Positions 55,750-64,000 of a DNA stretch of 64,000 nt are shown in pieces. The stretch is from Bryoerythrophyllum caledonicum. Its lineage: Eukaryota; Streptophyta; Bryopsida; Pottiales; Pottiaceae. The notes beneath the pieces were generated by a model that was not told the origin of the DNA, ran no database searches, and saw only the letters and a program-made list of their open reading frames with translations. The stretch's first letter is position 1. The number at the start of each line of letters is the position of its first letter. Made by a program: the position numbers and the translations under genes. The stretch lies in the NCBI GenBank assembly GCA_963971425.1, contig OZ020517.1:32150734-32214733 (forward strand). The letters are read 5' to 3'.

Positions 55750-57690
55750 ACATCCTACATGATATGTTTTCTAATCCATCCAAATAAATTCTGCAGCAGT
55801 CATGGGTCATTAGAGAACACTGTGGATGCACATCCTGAATCCTTATTGTTCTCTGAGGATTCCCTCCCATGTCAATAAATATGTCCATAATTTCTATGGT
55901 TATAATTATTGGGCGGGAGGGTCCATGGTGAGACACGAATTTTAAAAGATGGATATGGGGAACTATCTCAAGGATTTTCAGGCTCTAGGCTATCCCAGTT
56001 GTAGAGCACTCGCCTACATCTCCCTATAACATTGTCCGAAGTCGTATATTACTGGTCTTAGTCGTTTAGCTCCAGCCTACGTATCCTTGTAGCACTGTCT
56101 AAAGTCTTGTACCACTAGTCTTAGTTGTTCAGCACCAGCCAACGTGTCTCTGCAGCACTATCCAAAGTCGTGTAACACAGGTCTTAGTCGTTTAGCACCA
56201 GCCTACGTATCCTTGTAGCACTATCTAAAGTTGTGTAACACTCGTCTTAGTTGTTTAGCACCAGCCTAAGTGTCCGTGTAACACTGTCTAAAGTCGTGTA
56301 ACACTGGTCTTAGTTGTTTAGCACAAGCCTTCGTTGCCGTATGACACATCCTGCACGACATGTTTTCTAATCCATCTAAATAAATTCTGCGGTAGTCGTG
56401 GGTCTTTGGAGAACAGTGTGGATGCACATTGTGGAACATTATTGTTCATCGAGGATTCCCTCCCACGTCAATAAATATGTCCATGGTTTCTATGGTTATA
56501 TTTATTGGGCGGGAGGGTCCACGGTGAGATAGATATTTGGAAAGATGGATTTTGAGAAGTTTCTGAAGGAATTTCAGACTCTGGCCTTTCGTAGTCATAG
56601 AGCGCTAGCCTACGTGTCCTTGTAACTCTGTCCAAAGTCGTGTAACACTCGTCTTAGTTGTTTAGCACCAGCCTAAGTGTCCGTGTAGCACTGTCCAAAG
56701 TTGTGTAACACTGATCTTAGTCGTTTAGCACCAGCCTTCGTTGTCGTATAACACATCCTGCACGACATGTTTTTTAATCCATCTAAATAAATTCTGCGGT
56801 AGTCGTGGGTCTTTGGAGAACAGTGTGGATGCACATCGTGGAACCTTACTGTTCATCGAGGATTCCCTCCCACATCAATAAATATGTCCATGGTTTCTAT
56901 GGTTATATTCAGGGTTGTTCTGGCGTCCGTCCGTCCGGCTGTCTGTCCGATAGAGGCTGTTGTCCGTCCGGTAGAGAATATTCTAGAATATTTGGATATG
57001 TTTGGGTATATTCGAGTATATTCCTATAGATTTGAGGTATATTCTTTGGAATATTCTAGGCATCTGTCCGGTAAGGGTGCTGTCCGTCCTGTCTGACTGT
57101 CCGACTGTCCGTCCGTCCGTTGTCTTTAAGCCCCTGTCCGTCTATGTAGACAACCCTGGTTATATTTATAGGGCGGGAGGGTCCACGGTGAGACAAGTAT
57201 TTGGAAAGATGGATTTTGGGAATTATCTGAAGGAATTTGAGACTCTGGCCTTTTGTAGTCATAGAGCGCTAGCCTACGTGTCCCTGTAATAGTGTCCAAA
57301 GTCGTATAACACTGGTCCTAGTTGTTTAGCACCAACCCACCTGTTCGTGTAGCATTGTCCAAAGTCGTGTAACACCAGTCTTAATCATTTAGCACCAACG
57401 TACTTGTCCCTGAAGCATTGTTGAAAACAATGTAACACTGGTATCTGTTGTTAAGCACTAGTCTACGAGTTCCCGTAACACTGTCAAAAGTCGTGTAACA
57501 CTAGTTTAATCATTTAGCACTAGCCTACGTGGCCCTAGAGCAATGTCTAGAGTCATGTAACACTGGTCTTAGACGTTTAGCACCAGCCTGTGTGTGCCTG
57601 TAGCACTGTCTAAAGTCATGTAATACTGTCTAAAGTCATGTAATACTGTCTAAAGTCATGTAATACTGTCTAAAGTCATGTAGAAGTGGT
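55750..57690 (+). repeat. Tandem TGTAACACTGG satellite with three interspersed 220-bp copies
   Basis: Units of about 65 bp (AAAGTCGTGTAACACTGGTC, then TTAGTCGTTTAGCACCAGCC and a TGTCCTTGTAGCACTGTCT spacer) run at 55990-56340, 56600-56750 and 57260-57690, many degraded. Between them a 220-bp sequence (CATGTTTTCTAATCCATC... to GGGCGGGAGGGTCCA) occurs three times (55750-55970, 56340-56560, 56750-57220). The third copy is split by a hAT MITE. A 20-bp unit TAATACTGTCTAAAGTCATG repeats near 57600-57680. Confidence 0.8.
56910..57158. mobile_element. hAT-type MITE, 249 bp, 8-bp target duplication
   Basis: Ends are CAGGGTTGTTCT and AGACAACCCTG, a short TIR of the hAT CAGGG type, flanked by GTTATATT at 56902-56909 and 57159-57166. 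Comparison with the uninterrupted copy at about 56480-56520 confirms the insertion. The subterminal parts are rich in TGTCCGTCCG units on both sides. Confidence 0.85.
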
Positions 57691-57889
57691 CTATTTTTAA
57701 AAATATTACTGTAGTGTATTGTACAAGAAGTGAGAAAGAGAAAATAGCGGTGGTTGTTGTGAGCACAATGTGAGGGAATTATTTGTAAATCTTTTGTTTG
57801 CAAGATTATGATACAAAAATTGTTGAATGGATCATGGAGAGTAGGAGTTTGATATTCTTCATGAAAATCTTATGTTTTTTCCCATATTA

Positions 57890-59700
57890 CATTGTAGATT
57901 TCCAAATACGGTACAATTATGGTGTGGAATTTGCGACATTCCATGTCCAACAGCCTCCAAGTTAGATGAGCACACTAATAGTAAGGGGCACATAGCTAAA
58001 TTACGAAGGTATAATGTTTTCCCAGAGAAGGAAGCAGAAGAATTTGCCATTTATTATGTATCACAACCAAAGTCCAGTGTGGTACATGAAGGTATGATTC
58101 TAAACTATTTAATGTGTGTCAATTCTTATTATTTTAAATTGGAGTAGATTTTCATAATTTTTTCTACTACGTACAATGTGAAGTTGAAGTTGAGATTGAG
58201 TCTAATTTCTATGTTGCTATGTGTATTACAGATCAAGGGCAGTGTAGGCCAGATACAAGGTTTTGGTGCAAAGTGTGTTGCTCACCATCAAATGATATTA
58301 AGAGCTTCCATGACCACAATTGTGGTGTTAAGCACAAGAACAACCTTTTGGGATTGTACCTGCCAGAGGATCATGGTGTTTTTGAGTTTTGTGAGGAATA
58401 TATTATGACTCCATTCTACTTTTCAGAATACAAGGGTATGTTTTTATCAGTGTTATTACACTTTAAGACATGGTATGAGAAATGTTTACAACCCAGCATG
58501 ATTTATAAGGTATAATATATACTCATATTATTATTTATTTCTCTTGCAGCTCCAAGACCAGTCCAATATGAGGTACCCCTAGTTGGGTTTGATATCCTAG
58601 CTTCATTCAAGGCTTCAGGAATTTCAATTCCTTCTAGTGTGCGGAAGGTCTTGAAGGTTAAGAAGTTTTGCGTTTTGACTAAAGAGGAGCGGTCAACCTA
58701 TGATAAGGACAAAGCTTTGGAGGATTTGGGTGAAATTCACCACTCCGTGGTGTTAGTCGATAATAACATTGTTGCTGGCATGCTAGTGTTTGATGAAATC
58801 CCTTCTATTGAATGTGCACACATTGAAGAAATTAGCAGAGGCATTTATGCTAGTGGTGGAGCAGTAAAGCGTGGTAATACGAAGGGGTCTGACAGGATTG
58901 TGATGTGCGGTTGGAGGCAAAATATGGGGAAAAGAGTTGACAATATCGATGCATTTGGAAGGTTAGTTACAACCCCGTGTTCTTTTATAAAGATTTGTAA
59001 ATGTTTGTAAATTTGTAGATTTTTAAATTTTTAAAATATTGGATCTGCAAATGCAATGTATTTAATTTGAATTTGCATTTTCATTTTTGATAGGTACTCA
59101 CATGGGATGAGAAGGAATTCCAAGAAGGAGAGAGTAAGAGGGGAGGAGATTGAAGTCTTGGGAAATTACCTAATCAGTGATTTGTTGGCACCACATTTGG
59201 AGCGACTTTTTCCCAACTTTATGAAGCATTTGAATTTGTTACTGACTGAGGATGCATCCTCCATGTTATTGGGGACAATTGGGGGCCAAAGTTTGACGAC
59301 ATTGGCCATCACATCAAATTACTTTGCCCTGCCACATCTTGATCTTCAGGATTTAGGCTTTGCTTTTCTTTCATGGTTCATAAAAGGTATAGTACACGTG
59401 ATATTATTTTCATGAATGCCGATTATTTTTAAAGTGTTCATCTTGATGCTAGTTGGAATGTGTTTTACTTGTAGATGGGCACATCGCTAGATATGTCAAG
59501 TGTGGAGGAGAGTTTATCCTACCTGAGTACAAACTTTTTGTGACACCAAAGGATGGTCTAATATTCGCATTCTCCACAAGCACTGTTCTTCATTGTACAA
59601 GGGTTGCTATTGGATATGATGTTATTGGTATGTCATGCTCTGCAAAAAAAATGTGATTGACAAAGCTTCTGCGAGAACCCAAGAGATAAAACAATATTTT
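57890..59700 (+). CDS. Zinc finger plus TET/JBP-like 2OG-Fe(II) dioxygenase, gene 2
   Basis: Plus-strand exons with GT-AG borders: about 57894-58091, 58232-58435, 58550-58961, 59094-59396 and 59475-about 59700. Two U1-type fingers: LWCGICDIPCPTASKLDEHT then H, and FWCKVCCSPSNDIKSFHDHN then H. Middle region VPLVGFDILASFKASGISIP. Oxygenase core: YFALPHLDLQDLGFAFLSWF (HxD), then GGEFILPEYKLFVTPKDGLI and VLHCTRVAIGYDVIG (distal His and Arg). This repeats the architecture of gene 1 at 31609-33450. The GGEFxLPEY and HCTR signatures fit the TET/JBP superfamily. Near the end a run of eight A bases shifts the frame before VIDKASARTQEIKQYFDD, either a true lesion or a homopolymer error. The first exon and ATG were not identified. 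Confidence 0.6.
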
Positions 59701-60140
59701 GATGACCGTAAGTATTCTTCTTGCCAATCTAGTTTTGAAAGAAATGTTTTTACCATCTCTTGATTATTTGGTTCTATTATTCCACGAATTTCATGAACCC
59801 ATTTGGGTGAGAGATTTCTTTTTAACACCGGTTTCTGTTGTTTTTTATTTTGAGAATTGGACAACAGAGGAGGTATTAAGGCAGCAACTTCAGGATGGAG
59901 CGACGGAGGTGGAAAGATCATCGTCATCTACTCCGGAGGCTATCAAGACTTATGTTAGGAGGTCGAAGGGGGCTATCCAGACTTACATCGGGACGTCAGG
60001 GGGTGATGTATAGAATCCATTTGTTTTGAGGATTATCCTACTTTTGTTGCTGCCAATGGGATTTTTTCTCTTTCGGAGTGTAGGAAAAATGACATTGTGT
60101 TCGATTTCTAACCATATTACAAGAGTAGACATTTTTTCCC

Positions 60141-61320
60141 TCGATAGTATAGGTGGATTTAGACACAGGGAAAGACTCAATTATGGAACCTTCTTGTTTT
60201 GGTCACCATCAACTGTCAACTGATCTTGGAATAAATGTCAAGAGTCTCCCAATTCCGAGCAGCCACCCAATTGCAAATCTCTGTGATTAAATTCGAAACA
60301 ATATTTGTTGAGTTTCATTCGTGATTCCGCATCTTTCTGCGTGAATGATTCTTAGGTAATTGACCTCGGCTGCCTCTACCTTGGATCACAACTTCCTTCG
60401 GGGGCAACAACCAGTGTTACACGACCGCGCCCAGTGTTACACGACCACAACAACTATTACACTACAACCAGTGTTACATGGCTGCGACCAATGTTATGTG
60501 ACCCTGGCCATGAACTTTCAGTCATGAGGTGTCCTTAAATCTTCAACCTTGAACCTTCGTTCCTACACCAAAACACGGCACAACGTAGTGTTCTGTAGGC
60601 AGTGAGGGTAGGACTGCCACCGATAGAAGATGAGAGGCAGTGTTGTAAGGAGTATTGCCACGGTGTAACGGTGTTTTCAACTACAATATCAGTGTAAATG
60701 GCAGGCTGGGACCTTTTGGCTGAGTCCGTAACCGTTGGAGAGCCCAAAATTGGAAGTGTCAATTAAGTGGGACTTTCTGTGTCCATGGTTACACTGCCGC
60801 GTATACTTTTTGTGTGCCACCTTTTCCGTCGATAGTATAGGCGGATCTGAACATAGGGAAAGACCCAATCATGGAACCTTCTCATTTTGGTCACCATCAA
60901 TTGTTCGAGGGAAAAATGTTAGAGGCTCCCAATTCCGAGCGGCCACCCGATTCCGAATCTATGTGATCAAATTTGAAACAATATTTGTTGAGTTTCATTC
61001 ATGATTCCGCGTCTTTCAACGCAAATGATTCTAACATGCGATGTCATTCGAGTCCCCGAGCGGCTTAGGTGATTGACCTCGGGTGCCTCTACCTTGGATC
61101 CCAACTTCCTTCGGTTTAGGACCAGTGTTACACGACCGCGCCCAGTGTTACGCAACCACGAACAGTGTTACACGACCACAACCACTATTACACTAAAATC
61201 GGTGTTACACGGCTGCGACCAGTGTTACACGACCACAACCACTGTTACACTAAAACCAATGTTACACGACTGCGACCAATGTTACATGGCTGCGACTTGT
61301 GTTACCCTTACTATCATCAA
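60141..61320 (-). repeat. Inverted 3' module copy 3, partly in a 688-bp direct duplication
   Basis: TCGATAGTATAGG to CAGTGTTACACGACCGCGCC occurs twice with a period of 688 (from 60141 and from 60829). Between them, 60480-60800 is the inverted counterpart of 30357-30660 (for example GCCCAAAATTGGAAGTGTCA against its complement). Clusters of GTGTTACACGACC at 60405-60500 and 61115-61310 are the motif in reverse orientation. On the minus strand this follows the ORF at 61408-63975, as a 3' flank would. Confidence 0.8.
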
Positions 61321-61407
61321 CTTGACTCCAAATGGATTACAAAGCTGAAGAATTTGAGATTGAGGGATACACGATTCAAAATCCCAAGTTGGCCATGTAG
61401 CTCAGTT

Positions 61408-63975
61408 CTAAATCCGTCGCCTCTTTTGATTGCGCAAGTTGTCATGGTCCAGCTGCTCTCTTTTCAATTCGATTGCCAACATCCGACTAACCTCCTTCTT
61501 TACCTGGTCATCTTCCCTGTAGAGCACTGTATGCCCTGCTTCTTGCCGCTTCAGCCACCGATCAAGGGCAACCTTCGTGGTGGTGAACTCATTCACGAAA
61601 CAACCATTGGCCCCGTATAAAAAATGGGTCATGGCCATCACCTCGATCATCCTCTTCCATCGAGTGAGATGGTACCTCAGCTTGACATCGAGGTGGAACT
61701 CGGGATTCCATGGGTCGAACTGATTGACGTTGATCAGGACCTTGAACTCATCGCACATCTTCACGAGGAAGTTGCAGAAAATGGCGGCTCTAAAACAAAC
61801 TGGGTCGGTGTGGGACATGTGCTGCTCATAGAAGGCCCTGTATGCCTTTGCACAATTTGGTGGCGTGTCAAACTGACCTGGAATGATCGGCCAGTTATAT
61901 TCCACCGAGTCAATCGTTGCATCGGGCGCCCACTTGAATCTACGTGGACATGCACAGAAGTGTATGTCCATGGAGACCGCGGGAGGTGGAGTTGCTGTCC
62001 ATGTTGAGTCCACCACACTTCTATAAACATTGGCCCAGGAGAACTGCTCCACTCGAGATAGACCATAATCCTCTACAATCCAGTTGATGGCTCTCCAGGA
62101 TGGCAAGGGGTTGTCACCACGATTGTCAAAGAGCTTATCAAACTGACCCAAATACTTCTGGGTCCAATAAGAGCCAGTCACCAATGTCTTCACCTTCAAT
62201 GAATATGGGGGATGGAAGGAGATGGGGGGTAATGTCAATTGGAGAGCGGTGTCAAGATGGTTGGGAAATGGAAGTGACCTATCCACTTGATCCAGCATCC
62301 ACTTGATCTTCTCTTCACCACGAACCAGACCAAAGATATAGTGGTTGTTTGTCAGCTCTCCGCGTTGTCCCACCTGCTCTCGTCCATGTGTTGCCTCCAT
62401 TGCAAATAACAACATCTCGCGATCTTTGAGTTGTGTGCGTAGCTCATCCAACGATTGCTGGAAGAGTTTGCACTCCATCTCATCAAAGGCGGCCATGGTC
62501 TCATTCCAGTGAATACCATCTATTGGGTAAGATGCAATCCTTGGCTCCTTCGAAGGCTGGTCTAGTGTTCGTCTTTCGCAGAGCTCCTTCTCCAACTCCA
62601 GGTAGTAGAGCAAAGCTCGAACACCTATGTGACCGATAGGGTTTACGATCTTCTGCAGCGCCATCAACTTGAGATCTCCTCGCAAGATCATCTCACAGAC
62701 TAAGTTCTGTCTATGGAACCCAGCAGCAAAATGCCATGTCTTGTCAAATGCACGAGCATCCAGCTGATGTCCCAGCTCGTAGCCAAGGAGAGTTAACATC
62801 AGGTTCCGTTGGAGTTCATAAGCACGGAACAAGGAGAAGGTGGGACCCGAGTGTAAATCTTGCTGCCACAGCAAATGTTGTAACTTCTCCACTTGACAAT
62901 GGGCACCCTCCACTCGATGTCGCAGTTTATCATTGCTCTGCATCAACGACTTCTTCTCCGCGCTCGAATTGGCGTGCTCTACTTGGGTGCATATGCCTCT
63001 CGACAATGCAATCGTCTGCGCTGTCCGCAGGCCATTCAACTCCAAATCAAACTGAACTTTCATTCGATCAATCTCCACAGCCTTTTCCATTAGCGCCACT
63101 GTATGCTTGTTCTTCTCCGAAACCAACTGAATGTGAATTCTGAGACGCTCTGCCTTCTCCCCTTCATACAACGCATCCACTCCTTTCTTTGAATCCTCAA
63201 GGTGTCGCAGACGATTAGTCGTCGTATACACTTCCGCCTGAGCCTCCTTCAACTGATGCTGCAATTGCTGAAACTCCTCCAATGGCCGATTCTGCGACAT
63301 GCATGCTTCATAAAGTCTTTGGAGGTTACCCAGGCTCAGCTTCAATTCCACGATTTCTTTTGCTTGCCTCGTCTCCACCGTCTGTAGTTCCTGACCAGCT
63401 TGATCATCTCCGGGTGGTATCGCCACCTCCATCCATGGCAAGCTGTCCTCATCAAGTACACCCTTCCCTCGTCCTGGTGGTATTGAGTGGATTGCGATGG
63501 ATGCGGTCATAGAAGGTCTTGTCTTCTTCCTCTTGCGGCTAGATGGACCCGCTTCTGCCTGGTTTCTTGCTATCATAGGCACCTGGGTCATCCTTGTCAT
63601 GGCTGCAGTCAAAATGGTCGGTGGATGTACTCTACTTGGAGGCTTGACCAAATTCGATAAGTATATTGCTGAATACAACTTTTGCGGCTGGCCAGATATC
63701 GGTTTCCTCATCTCCAGCTTGACTTGAGAATGCACAATGTTGGCCCAACTCAATTGCATTCCCCTCCACGCCATAGCCGCAGCAGCCAGTCCCTCTCCCG
63801 TCATCAAATGGATACCTTTCTCATTGATAAGGATCCTCTCATTGAAAAATGAGAGCCATTCCTTCCAAAAGCCTCTGGCCTTCGTCAAGTCGAACCCAGC
63901 TGCACTGCTAGCCCCATCTTCGAACACCTCGGACTCCAATTCTCCTGTGACATCTCCTGCATGTGTCAGTGTCAT
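61408..63975 (-). CDS. 855-residue coiled-coil protein of unknown function
   Basis: A single uninterrupted minus-strand frame starts at the ATG at 63975 (MTLTHAGDVTGELESEVFED) and ends at 61408 after a basic tail NQKRRRI that could be a nuclear signal. N-terminal part: GLAAAAMAWRGMQLSWANIV, then a Lys/Arg-rich patch (SSRKRKKTRPS) at about residue 150. A long coiled coil lies at about residues 205-380 (ETRQAKEIVELKLSLGNLQR). A globular C-terminal half holds VEDYGLSRVEQFSWANVYRS and FCACPRRFKWAPDATIDSVE. I do not recognise the family. The length without a stop argues for selection until recently. It may continue beyond the right edge of the window if the ATG is internal. Its 3' flank is the same motif-bearing module that follows the Ulp1 gene, so it probably belongs to a related mobile family. 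Confidence 0.6.
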   Translation of the reverse strand: MTLTHAGDVTGELESEVFEDGASSAAGFDLTKARGFWKEWLSFFNERILINEKGIHLMTGEGLAAAAMAWRGMQLSWANIVHSQVKLEMRKPISGQPQKLYSAIYLSNLVKPPSRVHPPTILTAAMTRMTQVPMIARNQAEAGPSSRKRKKTRPSMTASIAIHSIPPGRGKGVLDEDSLPWMEVAIPPGDDQAGQELQTVETRQAKEIVELKLSLGNLQRLYEACMSQNRPLEEFQQLQHQLKEAQAEVYTTTNRLRHLEDSKKGVDALYEGEKAERLRIHIQLVSEKNKHTVALMEKAVEIDRMKVQFDLELNGLRTAQTIALSRGICTQVEHANSSAEKKSLMQSNDKLRHRVEGAHCQVEKLQHLLWQQDLHSGPTFSLFRAYELQRNLMLTLLGYELGHQLDARAFDKTWHFAAGFHRQNLVCEMILRGDLKLMALQKIVNPIGHIGVRALLYYLELEKELCERRTLDQPSKEPRIASYPIDGIHWNETMAAFDEMECKLFQQSLDELRTQLKDREMLLFAMEATHGREQVGQRGELTNNHYIFGLVRGEEKIKWMLDQVDRSLPFPNHLDTALQLTLPPISFHPPYSLKVKTLVTGSYWTQKYLGQFDKLFDNRGDNPLPSWRAINWIVEDYGLSRVEQFSWANVYRSVVDSTWTATPPPAVSMDIHFCACPRRFKWAPDATIDSVEYNWPIIPGQFDTPPNCAKAYRAFYEQHMSHTDPVCFRAAIFCNFLVKMCDEFKVLINVNQFDPWNPEFHLDVKLRYHLTRWKRMIEVMAMTHFLYGANGCFVNEFTTTKVALDRWLKRQEAGHTVLYREDDQVKKEVSRMLAIELKREQLDHDNLRNQKRRRI

Positions 63976-64000
63976 CGCGCCTGTAGGAAGCTTTAACAGG

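Overview
The window looks like nuclear DNA of a streptophyte plant, probably a seed-free lineage (charophyte alga, bryophyte, lycophyte or fern). The captured genes are plant-type: limit dextrinase, a tomosyn-like WD40 protein, a MATH protein like MUSE13/14, a plastid CPBP protease and peroxisomal-type PUMY. They have GT-AG introns, there is an interstitial TTTAGGG telomeric tract, and two genes look like TET/JBP oxygenases, a family I do not know from seed plants. The exact lineage cannot be fixed from sequence alone. No rRNA, tRNA or CRISPR array was seen. Almost everything is mobile or captured DNA.

Layout. (1) 0.1-10.4 kb: a minus-strand mosaic of intron-containing fragments of at least seven unrelated housekeeping genes: delta-COP, tomosyn, limit dextrinase, SEC31, CCT4, a MATH protein and a CPBP protease. 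Two of them (delta-COP and MATH) are split, with pieces of other genes lying between their exons. (2) 10.6-14.5 kb: a CACTA remnant ending at 13020 inside a decayed RNase H-bearing LINE, which also holds a MITE. (3) 14.5-22 kb: AT-rich repeats without recognisable genes. (4) 22.0-31.1 kb: a mobile-element-like unit whose gene joins a zinc finger region, an FCP1-like HAD domain and a Ulp1/C48 protease. A short motif (TGTAACACTG or its complement CAGTGTTACA) recurs in its exons, introns and 3' flank. (5) 31.1-34.7 kb: a CACTA end, then a minus-strand zinc finger plus TET/JBP-like oxygenase gene whose upstream region is duplicated. (6) 34.7-39.2 kb: duplicated proline-rich sequence, a near-perfect hairpin and unassigned exon-like pieces.

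(7) 39216-48746: a 9,531-bp CACTA element with CACAG termini, a 26-bp TIR and a TAC target duplication, inserted in a prefoldin subunit 3 exon. It carries a captured PUMY gene with a 55-bp frameshifting duplication, other captured exons, a transposase-like N-terminal fragment and a nested Tc1-type (DD34E) transposon at 43189-45967. (8) 50.0-52.3 kb: a decayed Plavaka/KDZ-type transposase. (9) 54.2-57.7 kb: telomere-like repeats, a tandem array of the TGTAACACTG motif and a hAT MITE with an 8-bp target duplication. (10) 57.86-59.7 kb: a second zinc finger plus TET/JBP-like gene on the plus strand. (11) 60.1-64.0 kb: inverted copies of the 3' module of the FCP1/Ulp1 unit, downstream of an 855-residue minus-strand coiled-coil ORF.

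The strongest candidates for something undescribed are: the FCP1-Ulp1 unit with its motif arrays, which recalls the VANDAL/VANC anti-silencing systems of Arabidopsis; the pair of zinc finger TET/JBP-like oxygenases in the same neighbourhood as a KDZ-type transposase; and the seven-gene same-strand capture mosaic. Exon limits are read by eye and may be off by a few bases.
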